Source: Micromonospora sp. NBC_01740
Lineage (GTDB): Bacteria > Actinomycetota > Actinomycetes > Mycobacteriales > Micromonosporaceae
DNA: 64,000 nt
Reading direction: 5' to 3'
Assembly (NCBI RefSeq): GCF_035920365.1
Contig: NZ_CP109150.1
Location: 3,100,001 to 3,164,000 of the forward strand
The notes under the pieces are model-generated. The model was not told the origin of the DNA and did no database searches. It was given only the letters and a program-made list of their open reading frames with translations. Positions 35,946 to 44,116 of this stretch are shown piece by piece; position 1 is the stretch's first letter, and each line of letters begins with the position of its first letter. A program made the translations under genes and the position numbers.

Positions 35946-35951
35946 TAGACT
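35946..35951 (+). promoter_or_regulatory. -10 element of a leaderless internal promoter for ylxR-infB
   Basis: TAGACT begins four bases after the nusA stop and ends 7 bases before the ylxR GTG (35959), a full TANNNT match with no ribosome-binding site. It would allow ylxR-infB to be transcribed independently of rimP-nusA. Confidence 0.6.
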
Positions 35952-35958
35952 TTCTCCA

Positions 35959-36291
35959 GTGGTACGACGCGCGCTGCCGGAACGCACCTGTGTGGGTTGC
36001 CGGCGACGTGCGCCGGCCAGCGAATTGCTGCGGATCGTCGCGGTCGGCGACGAGGCTGGTCACAGCCTTCGGCCCGATCCGGCCCGCAGGCTGCCGGGTC
36101 GGGGAGCGAACATGCACCCGGATCCGGCCTGCTTCGCGCAAGCGGTGCGGCGACGCGCTTTCGGGCGTGCGCTGCGCCTCACCGGGGTCCCCGACCACGG
36201 TGAGCTTGCGGAGCACGTCGATGCGCCAACCACTACGTCCGGTCAGCCCGACCGGGCGAGGGTCGCTAGCAGGGTAGGACGACCGACATGA
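35959..36291 (+). CDS. ylxR: YlxR family RNA-binding protein (DUF448)
   Basis: A small basic protein of 110 residues encoded between nusA and infB, as in most bacteria. PERTCVGCRRRAPASELLRI and the following RLPGRGANMHPDPACFAQAV are the family signature. The fold binds RNA and, in other bacteria, YlxR/RnpM influences RNase P; in this organism its role is inferred. GTG at 35959 is probably leaderless. The last 25 residues are unlike the family core. Confidence 0.9.
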   Translation: MVRRALPERTCVGCRRRAPASELLRIVAVGDEAGHSLRPDPARRLPGRGANMHPDPACFAQAVRRRAFGRALRLTGVPDHGELAEHVDAPTTTSGQPDRARVASRVGRPT

Positions 36292-36337
36292 GCACACGAT
36301 GAAGTCCCTGAAATGACCAGGCTTCAAGTGCACGAGT

Positions 36338-36369
36338 GAGGTCGCTGCGGGTGCTGCCCGCACGACCTC
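36338..36369 (+). promoter_or_regulatory. 13-bp hairpin in the infB leader
   Basis: GAGGTCG/TGCGGG (with one bulged C at 36345) pairs with CCCGCACGACCTC around the loop TGCTG. It ends 5 bases before the infB Shine-Dalgarno GAGGAG (36375-36380). There is no T-tract, so it could modulate infB translation or terminate part of the ylxR message. Confidence 0.5.
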
Positions 36370-36384
36370 GGAGTGAGGAGTGCA

Positions 36385-39300
36385 GTGGCAGGTAAGGCCC
36401 GCGTACACGAGCTTGCAAAAGAGCTCGGGGTCGAAAGCAAGACCGTTCTCGCCAAGCTCAAGGAGATGGGCGAGTTCGTGAAGTCCGCGTCCAGCACCGT
36501 CGAGGCGCCCGTCGCCCGACGGCTGCGTAGCGCATTCGTCGCCGGCGCCGGTTCTCCGGCACCAGCCGCCCCACCGGCGGCCGCCCCGGCGCCGACCCCG
36601 ACCCCGACCTCGACGCCCTCCCCGGCCCCCGGTGGGCCCCGGGTCTCGGCCAAGCCGATGCCGCCCCGGCGGCCGGCCGCGCCGGCGCCCGGTCCCAAGC
36701 CCAAGGGCCCGGTGCCCGGTCCGCCGCAGCCCGCGGCCCCGGTCGCCAAGCCGGCGAGTGCCCACGACATCGAGGTGGCGGCCGCCGAGGCGCGTGCCGC
36801 CGCGCTGAAGGCTGAGCAGGAGGCGGCGGTCAAGGCCGCCCAGGCCGCTCGGCAGCAGCAGCGTGAGAACGTCCGCCGGGAGCCCCCGGCGGACGGTGGC
36901 AACCGTCCCGGTCCCCGACCGGGTCCGGGTGCCATGCCGCCCCGCCCGGGTTCCCCGGCCGCCGGTCGTCCCGGCACGCCGGCACCGGGCCCGGGTGGTC
37001 GTCCGGGCGGGCGTCCGCCGGCGCGCGGCGCCGGTAACAACCCGTTCGGCATCCAGGGCAGCCAGCAGCAGCAGCGGCCTCCGGCCGCCGGTCCGGGTGG
37101 CCCCCGGCCCAGCCCGGCCGGCATGCCGCCGCGTCCGAGCCCGGCCTCCATGCCGCCCCGTCCGAGCCCGGCCTCCATGCCGAGCCAGCGTCCCGCTACC
37201 GGTCGCCCCGGCCCCGGTGGCGCCGGTCGCGGTCCCGGTGGCGGCGCGGGTCGTCCCGGTGGCGGCGGCGGTGGCGGTGGCTTCCGCGGCGGTCCCGGTG
37301 GCGGCGGCGGTGGCGGTGGCTTCCGCGGCGGTCCCGGTGGCGGCGGCGGTGGCGGTGGCTACCGTGGCGGTCCCGGTGGCGGCGGCGGTGCGCCGGGCGG
37401 CGGTTTCCGTCCGGGTGCTCCGGCCGGCGGCGGCGGTCGTCCGGGTGGTGGCGGTCGTGGCCGTGGCGGCGGCGCCGCGGGTGCCTTCGGGCGTCCGGGT
37501 GGCCGGCCGACGCGCGGTCGCAAGTCCAAGAAGCAGCGCAGACAGGAGTTCGACAACCTGTCGGCCCCGACCATGAGCTCGGGTGCCCCCCGGGGCCAGG
37601 GTCAGGTCGTCCGGCTCTCCCGTGGCGCCTCGCTGTCGGACTTCGCCGACAAGATCAACGCCAACCCGGGTTCGCTGGTCCAGGAGATGTTCAACCTGGG
37701 CGAGATGGTCACGGCGACCCAGTCGTGCTCCGACGACACCCTGCTCCTGCTGGGTGAGCACCTCGGCTTCAACGTGCAGATCGTCAGCCCGGAGGACGAG
37801 GACCGCGAGCTGCTCGCGCAGTTCAACATCGACCTCGACGCCGAGGTCGCGGAGGACCGCCTGGTCGACCGTGCGCCGGTCGTGACCGTCATGGGTCACG
37901 TCGACCACGGTAAGACCAAGCTGCTCGACGCGATCCGCAAGGCGAACGTCGTGGCCGGCGAGGCGGGTGGCATCACCCAGCACATCGGTGCCTACCAGGT
38001 CCACGTGCCGCACGAGGGCGAGGACCGCGCGGTGACCTTCATCGACACCCCGGGTCACGAGGCGTTCACCGCCATGCGTGCCCGTGGTGCCCAGGTCACC
38101 GACATCGTGGTGCTCGTCGTCGCGGCCGACGACGGTGTCATGCCGCAGACGATCGAGGCGTTGAACCACGCCAAGGCGGCCGACGTGCCGATCGTGGTGG
38201 CGGTCAACAAGGTCGACAAGCCGGAGGCGAACCCGGACAAGGTCCGCCAGCAGCTGACCGAGTACGGCCTCGTCGCCGAGGAGTACGGCGGCGACACCAT
38301 GTTCGTCAACGTGGCGGCGAAGCCGGGCATCGGCATCGACGAGCTGCTCGAGGCGGTCCTGCTGACCGCCGACGCGTCGCTGGAGCTGACCGCTCCGATC
38401 GACGGACCGGCGCAGGGTGTGGCCATCGAGGCGCACCTGGACAAGGGCCGCGGTGCGGTGGCGACGGTGCTGGTGCAGAAGGGCACCCTGCGGGCGGGCG
38501 ACTCCATCGTCGCCGGTGGGGCGCACGGCCGGGTCCGGGCGATGCTCGACGAGAACGGCAACCAGGTCGCCGAGGCAGGTCCGGCCCGTCCGGTCCTGGT
38601 GCTCGGTCTGACCGCGGTGCCCGGTGCCGGCGACACGTTCCTGGCGGCCGAGGACGACCGCACGGTGCGCCAGATCGCCGAGCAGCGGCAGGCACGGCGG
38701 CGGGCGGCGTCGTTCGCCAACTCCCGCGGCCGGGCCACTCTCGAGACGCTCATGGAGCAGCTCAAGGAGGGCGAGAAGACCTCGCTCAACCTGGTGCTCA
38801 AGGGCGACGTCTCCGGTTCCGTGGAGGCCCTCGAGGACGCGCTGTTCAACCTCGACATCCCGGAGGAGGTCCAGCTCAGGATCATCCACCGGGGCGTGGG
38901 CGCGATCACCGAGAGCGACGTCATGCTCGCGAGCGCGTCGTCCGAACCGGTCACGATCATCGGTTTCAACGTGCGGGCCGCCAACAAGGTCCGCGAGATC
39001 GCCGACCGCGAGGCTGTGGAGATCCGGTACTACACCGTGATCTACCAGGCCATCGAGGAGATCGAGGCCGCGCTCAAGGGCCTGCTCAAGCCGGAGTACG
39101 AGGAGGTCGAGCTGGGCACCGCGGAGATCCGCGACGTCTTCCGCTCGTCCAAGATCGGCAACATCTCCGGTTGCATCGTCCGGTCGGGCATCATCCGGCG
39201 CAACGCCAAGGCACGCCTGCTGCGGGACGGGTCGGTGGTGGCGGACAACCTCACCGTCAGCTCGCTCAAGCGGTTCAAGGACGACGCCACGGAGGTGCGC

Positions 39301-39399
39301 GAGGGCTTCGAGTGTGGTCTGACCCTGGGTGGTTACAACAACGTCCAGGTCGGCGACGTCATCGAGACCTTCGAGATGCGGGAGAAGGTTCGCGCCTGA
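36385..39399 (+). CDS. infB: Translation initiation factor IF-2
   Basis: A GTPase that places initiator tRNA on the 30S subunit and promotes subunit joining. The 1004-residue protein has an IF2_N domain at the start ([20 protein letters not shown]), a long Pro/Ala- then Gly-rich linker (about 60-390), and the conserved GTPase: [14 protein letters not shown] (near 504), [21 protein letters not shown]. The beta-barrel and IF2 C-terminal domains that bind fMet-tRNA follow. I chose the GTG at 36385 because GAGGAG is 4 bases upstream; the GTG at 36373 adds four residues. A tandem Gly repeat (37252-37395) lies in the linker. A strong hairpin follows the stop. Confidence 0.96.
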   Translation: MAGKARVHELAKELGVESKTVLAKLKEMGEFVKSASSTVEAPVARRLRSAFVAGAGSPAPAAPPAAAPAPTPTPTSTPSPAPGGPRVSAKPMPPRRPAAPAPGPKPKGPVPGPPQPAAPVAKPASAHDIEVAAAEARAAALKAEQEAAVKAAQAARQQQRENVRREPPADGGNRPGPRPGPGAMPPRPGSPAAGRPGTPAPGPGGRPGGRPPARGAGNNPFGIQGSQQQQRPPAAGPGGPRPSPAGMPPRPSPASMPPRPSPASMPSQRPATGRPGPGGAGRGPGGGAGRPGGGGGGGGFRGGPGGGGGGGGFRGGPGGGGGGGGYRGGPGGGGGAPGGGFRPGAPAGGGGRPGGGGRGRGGGAAGAFGRPGGRPTRGRKSKKQRRQEFDNLSAPTMSSGAPRGQGQVVRLSRGASLSDFADKINANPGSLVQEMFNLGEMVTATQSCSDDTLLLLGEHLGFNVQIVSPEDEDRELLAQFNIDLDAEVAEDRLVDRAPVVTVMGHVDHGKTKLLDAIRKANVVAGEAGGITQHIGAYQVHVPHEGEDRAVTFIDTPGHEAFTAMRARGAQVTDIVVLVVAADDGVMPQTIEALNHAKAADVPIVVAVNKVDKPEANPDKVRQQLTEYGLVAEEYGGDTMFVNVAAKPGIGIDELLEAVLLTADASLELTAPIDGPAQGVAIEAHLDKGRGAVATVLVQKGTLRAGDSIVAGGAHGRVRAMLDENGNQVAEAGPARPVLVLGLTAVPGAGDTFLAAEDDRTVRQIAEQRQARRRAASFANSRGRATLETLMEQLKEGEKTSLNLVLKGDVSGSVEALEDALFNLDIPEEVQLRIIHRGVGAITESDVMLASASSEPVTIIGFNVRAANKVREIADREAVEIRYYTVIYQAIEEIEAALKGLLKPEYEEVELGTAEIRDVFRSSKIGNISGCIVRSGIIRRNAKARLLRDGSVVADNLTVSSLKRFKDDATEVREGFECGLTLGGYNNVQVGDVIETFEMREKVRA
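37252..37395 (+). repeat. 39-bp tandem repeat inside infB
   Basis: Three near-identical 39-bp units (37252-37290, 37291-37329, 37330-37368) and a partial fourth encode a 13-residue Gly-rich repeat centred on [11 protein letters not shown]. The copies differ at only a few bases. The repeat is in frame and the number of units may vary between strains. Confidence 0.85.
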
Positions 39400-39413
39400 T
39401 CCGCTGAACCACT

Positions 39414-39453
39414 GATCGAGGGGTTTGCGCCGAAAGGCGTAAACCCCTTGATC
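39414..39453 (+). terminator. infB terminator hairpin with GAAA tetraloop
   Basis: Arms 39414-39431 and 39436-39453 pair over 18 bp including two G-U pairs and close on a C(GAAA)G GNRA tetraloop. It starts 15 bases after the infB stop. No U-tract follows, as is usual in high-GC actinobacteria. It is the most regular hairpin in the window. Confidence 0.8.
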
Positions 39454-39486
39454 ATGTGGGGGGTCGTGCGGGTATCGTCCGGGGCG

Positions 39487-39780
39487 ATGTTCACCGGAAC
39501 CGCGGTCTTCGACCTGCTGCTGCCGGGCGACTCCCGGTCGCTCAAGGCCAAGAGATCATATGTACGGCCGATCGTGGCGGCGCTGCGCCGTTTCGAGGTG
39601 TCGGCCGCCGAAGTCGGAGCGCTCGACCTGCACGGTCGGGCCGAGATCGCCGTGGCCGTGGTGGCCGCCGAGGCGTCGCACGTCCGCGAGGTGCTGGACT
39701 CCTGCGAGCGCCTGGTGGCCGGCCGGCCGGAGACCGAGTTGCTCTCGGTGCGCCGGCGGCTGCACGGCGAAGAGGACTGA
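39487..39780 (+). CDS. DUF503 family protein (YlxP-like)
   Basis: A 97-residue protein. The start MFTGTAVFDLLLPGDSRSLK and the later KAKRSYVRPIVAALRRFEVS, plus ALDLHGRAEIAVAVVA, are the DUF503/YlxP family pattern. It occupies the conserved slot between infB and rbfA, which suggests a role in ribosome or RNA biology, but its activity is not established. I start at the ATG at 39487; TATCGT lies 8 bases upstream and there is no ribosome-binding site, so a leaderless transcript independent of infB is plausible. The in-frame ATG at 39448 lies within the terminator. Confidence 0.88.
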   Translation: MFTGTAVFDLLLPGDSRSLKAKRSYVRPIVAALRRFEVSAAEVGALDLHGRAEIAVAVVAAEASHVREVLDSCERLVAGRPETELLSVRRRLHGEED

Positions 39781-39938
39781 CCCGGCGGCACCTGTCCGCC
39801 GGGTGGCCGGGACGGTGCCGGCGGCGCGCGGTGCGGGTGGCCGCGCGGGTAGTGTTTCGAGTTGTTGGGCCGTCGGCTCCGGGGCGCTCCGCGTCGCCGG
39901 GCGGCGGCCGGGAGCGGTACGCCGTGGAGGTGGCGAAG

Positions 39939-40433
39939 ATGTCGGATCCGGCCAAGGTACGCCGGCACGCGGAGCGGGTGCGTGAACTGGTGGCGTCGGT
40001 GGTGCGCAGCCAGATCAAGGATCCCCGGCTCGGCATGATCACCATCACCGACGCCCGGATCACCGCCGACCTGCGCGACGCGACCGTCTTCTACACGGTG
40101 CTCGGCGACGCGGCGGCCCAGGCGGGCACGGCGGCGGCGCTGGAGAGCGCCAAGGGCATGCTGCGCAGCACCGTCGGCAAGGCGCTCGGGCTGCGGCACT
40201 CGCCGACGCTGACCTTCGTCCTGGACGACGTGCAGGATCAGGTCAAGCACATCGACGACCTGCTCGCCCAGGCCCGCAACGCCGACGCCGAGGTGCAGCG
40301 CATCGCCGCCCGGGCCGAGTACGCGGGCGAGCCCCAGCCGTACCGGCTGGACGAGGACGAGGACGCCGACGAGGCGCGCGACGCCGACGAGGACGCCGAG
40401 GAGACCCCGCCCCGGGGCGGGGACCCGCGGTGA
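39939..40433 (+). CDS. rbfA: Ribosome-binding factor A
   Basis: A KH-type protein needed for 16S rRNA 5'-end maturation and cold adaptation. 164 residues: KVRRHAERVRELVASVV, IKDPRLGMITITDARITADL, AKGMLRSTVGKALGLRHSPT and LTFVLDDVQDQVKHIDDLL are the conserved segments, followed by an acidic tail of about 35 residues. ATG at 39939 follows GGAGG (39926-39930) by 8 bases. TAGTGT at 39850 may be its own -10. Ends in a GTGA overlap with the DHH phosphoesterase gene. Confidence 0.94.
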   Translation: MSDPAKVRRHAERVRELVASVVRSQIKDPRLGMITITDARITADLRDATVFYTVLGDAAAQAGTAAALESAKGMLRSTVGKALGLRHSPTLTFVLDDVQDQVKHIDDLLAQARNADAEVQRIAARAEYAGEPQPYRLDEDEDADEARDADEDAEETPPRGGDPR

Positions 40434-41512
40434 CCGAGCCCTCCGGCGGCACGACCGGTGGCGCCCTCGCCGAGGCGCCGCCACCGGTCGACTCCGGCCC
40501 GACCGAGGCGGATTGGGCCGCCGGCGTCGCGGCCGTACGGGATCTGCCGCCGGACGGGCGGGTGCTGCTGATCTGCCACGTCAACCCGGACGGGGACGCG
40601 CTGGGCAGCATGCTCGGCTTCGGGCTCGGGCTGCGTCGGCTGGGTGTGCGGCGGATGCAGGCGACCTTCCCCGGCCCGCCGGAGGTGCCGGAGCCGTTCC
40701 GGGGGCTGCCCGGGCTCGACCTGCTGGTGCCGGCGACGGAGGCGTACCCGGACCCGGACCTGGTGATCTGCTTCGACGCGGCCAGCGAGTCGCGCCTCGG
40801 CGACCTGGTCGACCGGCTGGAGACCGCCGGCGCCGCGCTGGTGCTCGACCACCACGCGTCGAACACCCGCTTCGGCCGGATCAACCTGGTGGACCCGCAC
40901 GCGGCGGCCACCTCGGTGGTCGCCGAGGGGCTGCTCGCCCGGCTCGGCGTCCCGCTGGACGCCGGGATCGCGGAGTGTCTCTACGTCGCCCTGAGCACCG
41001 ACACCGGCTCGTTCCGGTTCGAGGCGACCACCCCGGCGGTGCACCAGCTGGCGTCCCGCCTGCTGGCGACCGGCATCCGGCCCGGTGACATCTCCCGCCG
41101 GGTCTTCGACACCCGGCCGTTCGGCGCCGTCCGCCTCTTCGGCGAGGTGCTCGGCCGGGCCCGTCTGGAACCCGCCGGGGCCGCCGGGCACGGTCTGGTG
41201 TGGACGTACGCGACCCAGGACGACCTGGCCCGTCACGACCAGCGCCCGTACGTGCTGGAGGCGCTGATCGACTCGGTCCGGTGCACCGCCGAGGCCGACG
41301 TGAGCTGCGTGGTCAAGCAGACGCCGACCGGCGACTGGGCGGTGTCGATGCGCAGCAAGGGTGCGGTCGACGTCAGCCGGGTGGCGGTCGCGCTGGGCGG
41401 CGGTGGGCACCGCTTCGCCGCCGGCTTCACCGGTTCGGGGACGGTCGACGAGGTCGTCGACCGGATCCGCGCGGAGCTCGACGGCGCGCTGACCGGCCCC
41501 GGCCGGCTCTGA
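40430..41512 (+). CDS. DHH family phosphoesterase (NrnA-like nanoRNase/pAp phosphatase)
   Basis: A 360-residue cytoplasmic enzyme expected to degrade short oligonucleotides (2-5 nt, pGpG) and possibly pAp, with Mn2+. CHVNPDGDALGSML gives the first metal site, ICFDAASESR the second, VLDHHASNTRFG the DHH motif, and LSTDTGSFRF a further Asp. The DHHA1 domain ends with the GGGGHRFAAGFTG nucleotide-binding loop. The N-terminal 30 residues are low-complexity. GTG overlaps the rbfA stop. Mycobacterial Rv2837c in the same position hydrolyses c-di-AMP and nanoRNAs (literature knowledge), so cyclic dinucleotide turnover is possible. Confidence 0.92.
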   Translation: MTEPSGGTTGGALAEAPPPVDSGPTEADWAAGVAAVRDLPPDGRVLLICHVNPDGDALGSMLGFGLGLRRLGVRRMQATFPGPPEVPEPFRGLPGLDLLVPATEAYPDPDLVICFDAASESRLGDLVDRLETAGAALVLDHHASNTRFGRINLVDPHAAATSVVAEGLLARLGVPLDAGIAECLYVALSTDTGSFRFEATTPAVHQLASRLLATGIRPGDISRRVFDTRPFGAVRLFGEVLGRARLEPAGAAGHGLVWTYATQDDLARHDQRPYVLEALIDSVRCTAEADVSCVVKQTPTGDWAVSMRSKGAVDVSRVAVALGGGGHRFAAGFTGSGTVDEVVDRIRAELDGALTGPGRL

Positions 41513-41587
41513 TCGGAAGGGCCCGGCACTCCGAAGATCAGGGAGAGCTCGGGGAGTGTCCGTCTTCCCGGTTGCGGCGAGTACGGG

Positions 41588-41593
41588 GAGAAT
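41588..41593 (+). promoter_or_regulatory. Candidate -10 for the two small membrane protein genes
   Basis: GAGAAT is five of six to TANNNT-type elements (first base differs) and lies six bases before the ATG at 41600, where no ribosome-binding site is visible. Confidence 0.35.
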
Positions 41594-41599
41594 CGCGGG

Positions 41600-42007
41600 A
41601 TGGAACAGCCCCACGACCTCACCGTCGAGGCGCCCCGCGCCTGGGACCGTCCCGCCGTCACCGTGCCGGTGCTCGTCTGCCTCTCGCTGGTCGGCGGCCG
41701 GTTCCCGTCCTTCTCGACCGAGGCCAATCTCTGGACCCTCGGCACCGGCGGGGTGCTGATCTGGCTGGGCCTGAGCAACCGGGTGCCCCGGCGGCCCGCG
41801 CCACGCCGGCTGGGCACCCCGGCGGCCTGGTGGGCCCTGCCGGTGGTGGTCTTCGGGGTCTTCGAGGGCACCACGTTCGTGCTCGCGGCGGGGGACGACT
41901 TTCCCACCTTCTCGCGGCTGGCCGATCCGCTGCTGGAGGACCAGCAGGTCCGCTCGGCGGTCTGGCTGGGCTGGCTGTCGGCGTTCTGGGGGCTGGTGCG
42001 GCGATGA
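41600..42007 (+). CDS. Small membrane protein of unknown function
   Basis: A 135-residue protein with three likely membrane helices: PVLVCLSLVGG, LWTLGTGGVLIWLGLS and WWALPVVVFGVFEGTTFVLAA, plus a hydrophobic end WLGWLSAFWGLV. I do not recognise a named family. Trp-rich interfaces and the acidic loop GDDFPTFSRLADP are visible. It overlaps the next small membrane protein by ATGA, so the two form a pair that probably acts together. A leaderless start is likely. Confidence 0.7.
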   Translation: MEQPHDLTVEAPRAWDRPAVTVPVLVCLSLVGGRFPSFSTEANLWTLGTGGVLIWLGLSNRVPRRPAPRRLGTPAAWWALPVVVFGVFEGTTFVLAAGDDFPTFSRLADPLLEDQQVRSAVWLGWLSAFWGLVRR

Positions 42008-42216
42008 TGCGGATGCTGGCCATCGGGGGCTTCCTGGTTTCCCTGGTGCTCTTCGCCGCCGTCGAGTGGGCGGCCCGCCGCGAGGGCTCGCGGATCCCCA
42101 CGATCGGCGAGGTCTGCGCCTACGTGATGCGCTACGAGGTGGGCCCGGTACCGGTCGGCCGGATCGGCCTGTTCGGCTTCTGGTGGTGGCTGGGCTGGCA
42201 CTTCCTGGCCCGCTGA
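42004..42216 (+). CDS. Small membrane protein (DUF6186-like)
   Basis: A 70-residue protein with an N-terminal membrane helix (LAIGGFLVSLVLFAAVEWAA), a cytoplasmic loop with IPTIGEVCAYVMRYEVG, and a second C-terminal helix FGFWWWLGWHFLAR. This architecture resembles a small uncharacterised actinobacterial family. The ATG overlaps the preceding stop codon (ATGA), indicating translational coupling. Confidence 0.7.
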   Translation: MMRMLAIGGFLVSLVLFAAVEWAARREGSRIPTIGEVCAYVMRYEVGPVPVGRIGLFGFWWWLGWHFLAR

Positions 42217-42525
42217 CCGCGCCACCGCATCCCGTCGGGGACCCGTGACGCGCGCCGGCTCCGGACGAACGTGAGTCCAAATCGCGGGAACACCGGGCAG
42301 CATGTGGAACTGAACGATAGCTTGGGAATCGGCCGGCGTCGTGTGGCGGCGCTGGCCGTGGGCGGTGTCGCCGCACCCGGTGGCGCCTCCCTCCAGGGTC
42401 GGACCGACCCGGGCTCTCGCTGCCCACAGCCGCTCCGGTGACCCCGGACCGCTGCCGGGCGCGCAGCACGACCGCCCGTGAGGGCTGCCGCCGGTCGGCG
42501 GCCCACGCCCTGGAAGGGGACCACC
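42217..42525 (+). other. 309-bp region upstream of the 29-codon ORF
   Basis: No ORF worth calling. TAGCTT at 42318-42323 is a TANNNT match that would give the small ORF a leader of about 195 bases; its -35 is not clear. The region includes a short run less GC-rich than its surroundings (42277-42330). Confidence 0.35.
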
Positions 42526-42615
42526 ATGCCGAGCAAGCCCAAGCCGCAGACCACCGACGAGGCCCGCGAGCAGATGCGCCGCGCGCTGCAGACGTCCATG
42601 GACACCCGTCAGTGA
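42526..42615 (+). CDS. 29-residue basic hydrophilic small protein
   Basis: A short ORF beginning MPSKPKPQTTDEAREQM and ending in SMDTRQ. GGAAGGGG (42512-42519) is a good ribosome-binding site 6 bases upstream of the ATG, and a hairpin follows the stop within 3 bases, so the ORF is framed like a real gene. The sequence is charged, with an amphipathic helix (TDEAREQMRRALQ), and has no signal peptide or membrane segment. I do not recognise a family. Confidence 0.6.
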   Translation: MPSKPKPQTTDEAREQMRRALQTSMDTRQ

Positions 42616-42617
42616 CC

Positions 42618-42648
42618 GACGCCGACCGGCGGTGACGCCGCCGGCGTC
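42618..42648 (+). terminator. Hairpin after the 29-codon ORF
   Basis: CCGGCGG (42626-42632), loop TGACG, CCGCCGG (42638-42644), extended by GACG (42618-42621) with CGTC (42645-42648) across a 4-base bulge. It begins 3 bases after the stop. Confidence 0.5.
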
Positions 42649-42811
42649 CCGCGCCGACAGCGTCACCGCCCATCCGGCCCCGGTCGCGGCCGTCCGCCGC
42701 CCCCGGCCCGCGAGCGGCTTCCCGCCCGCAACGGTAGGTCGGACAACTACGCCGGTGCGCCCGCCGCCCGTCGGCCCCGGAATCGCGCAGCTCGGCCGTC
42801 ACGGTCCCCGC

Positions 42812-43345
42812 GTGCGCCGGATCCCGGTCGTCGGCAGCGCGGGCGCCGGTAGGAGCACCCTGTCCCGCGAGGTCGCCCGCCGGCTCGGCCTTCCACTGAT
42901 CCACCAGGACCGGCAGTACCGGCAGCCCGGCTGGCTTCCACAGATCCACCAGAACCGGCAGTGCTGGCAACCCGGCTGGGTGGCCCCGGGCGACGCCCGC
43001 TGGCGGGCCACGGTCGCCGAACCCGCCGACCGGCCGGCGTAGGTGCTGGACGGCGGCCACGAGGCACGCCCGGACTCCGACTGCCCCGTGCCGACCCGCT
43101 CGTCTTTCGCGACCTCGGCCGGCTGCTCTGCCTCGGCCGGCTGCTCTGCCGCCGCCGGGCGCACCGCGCCACGGGCCGTCCCGACCGCCCGCAGGCTGGC
43201 CGGAGACGACCGACGTCGAGTTCCTCCGGTACGTGTGGCGCTGTCCCCGCCGGTCCCGTCCGCGGCTGCTCACCGCGATCGCCACACACTCGCCGGCGCT
43301 CCCGGCTCCGCACCCGCGCCGAGGCGCGCCCGCTGGCTCGACCCC
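42812..43345 (+). pseudogene. Decayed P-loop nucleotide kinase (adenylate kinase/topology-modulation-like)
   Basis: Reading from GTG 42812, the start RIPVVGSAGAGRSTLSREV matches the P-loop start of small actinobacterial adenylate-kinase-like proteins, but the Walker Lys is Arg. LGLPLIHQDRQYRQPGW, the substrate strand, is duplicated by a 45-bp tandem repeat. A TAG at 43040-43042 stands where the family has Trp in PAWVLDG. Beyond it the rest is found in different frames: DLGRLLCLGRLLCRRR in one, PETTDVEFLRYVWRCPRR in another, RLRTRAEARPL in a third. At least one nonsense change and two or three frameshifts are therefore present. The gene is dead. Confidence 0.8.
42891..42980 (+). repeat. 45-bp imperfect tandem duplication inside the pseudogene
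   Basis: Copies 42891-42935 and 42936-42980 are identical at all but about six positions. The duplication repeats the IHQDRQ...QPGW segment in frame. Confidence 0.85.
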
Positions 43346-43350
43346 CTACC

Positions 43351-43419
43351 CCCGGCCTGAGCGTCCGCGTCTCCGGCTTGGTCGTCCAGTCTCCCGGCCC
43401 GAGCGTCCGCGTCTCCGGC
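43351..43419 (+). repeat. 42-bp-period direct repeat downstream of the pseudogene
   Basis: A 27-base stretch at 43351-43377 recurs at 43393-43419 with one mismatch; the core is GAGCGTCCGCGTCTCCGGC. It ends just before the tetR stop codon (minus strand) at 43426. Confidence 0.75.
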
Positions 43420-43425
43420 CCGGCG

Positions 43426-44055
43426 TCAGTCGCAGAGCTGTGCGCGCAGCGTGTCGTGGGCCCACTGTTGCCAGCGTTCCGGCGTCCATCCCCGGTCGCG
43501 GACGAAGAGGAGATACAGCTCGGGACTCAGCAGCCCGAAGAGCACGTCGGCGGCGTCCTCGACGGAGAGCCGCGCCCGGGCTCCGGGTTTGGCCAGGAGG
43601 CTGCGCGCCGCGGCGGTCTGGACCTCGAGGCGCGGATCGCTGTCCTGCTGCCACAGGCCGGCCAGGCTCGGGTCCTGCCCGCCGGCGGCACGCAGGACGT
43701 CCATGATCGGCGCGACCCGCTGGAGCACCTCGCAGGTGCCGCGCACGTGCGCCCGTAGCTGCGCCTCTGCGGTGTCGGCCGCGACGGCGTCGAGGAACCA
43801 GGCTCGCTGCAACGTGGGAACCGGTTCGTCGTCGCCGGCGATGGTGACGTCGACCAGTTCCTTGAGCAGCGAGGGCTTGTTGCCGAAGGCGAAGTAGATG
43901 GTCTGCACGGAGACGCCGGCGCGCTCGGCGACGCCCTGCAGGGTCGTCGCCCCGTAACCCTGGTCGACGAACAGTTCGTACGCCGCCTGGAGGATCCGTC
44001 GCCGGGTCTGCCGCGACCGCTCGCCCTTCTTGCCGGCGCTCTTGACCAGTTGCAT
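43426..44055 (-). CDS. TetR family transcriptional regulator
   Basis: A 209-residue repressor. The DNA-binding helices are RRRILQAAYELFVDQGYGAT and GVAERAGVSVQTIYFAFGN. The C-terminal ligand domain has no recognisable subfamily marker. It is divergent from the ABM-like/DrrAB operon, and a 15-bp palindrome lies between them, 16 bases upstream of its ATG. It most probably represses both itself and the exporter until the transported compound binds. ATG at 44055. Confidence 0.92.
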   Translation of the reverse strand: MQLVKSAGKKGERSRQTRRRILQAAYELFVDQGYGATTLQGVAERAGVSVQTIYFAFGNKPSLLKELVDVTIAGDDEPVPTLQRAWFLDAVAADTAEAQLRAHVRGTCEVLQRVAPIMDVLRAAGGQDPSLAGLWQQDSDPRLEVQTAAARSLLAKPGARARLSVEDAADVLFGLLSPELYLLFVRDRGWTPERWQQWAHDTLRAQLCD

Positions 44056-44071
44056 GGCCTTACTGTAACAC

Positions 44072-44086
44072 TAGAGTCGCACTCTA
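44072..44086. promoter_or_regulatory. TetR operator in the divergent promoter region
   Basis: TAGAGT-CGC-ACTCTA is a perfect 6-3-6 inverted repeat between tetR (start 44055) and the exporter operon (start 44117). TAGAGT itself resembles a -10 element for the plus-strand operon, so repressor binding would block it. A second palindrome, CTCTAGAG, lies at 44095-44102. Confidence 0.65.
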
Positions 44087-44116
44087 AAAACCAGCTCTAG
44101 AGGAAGGCTCAAGGGT

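Noticed and set aside
37252..37395. Repeat array considered as CRISPR
   Set aside because: The units are contiguous without spacers and encode an in-frame Gly-rich linker.
35761..38889. 1042-codon minus-strand frame
   Set aside because: Antisense to nusA, ylxR and infB, with low-complexity His/Arg/Thr content and no domain signal.
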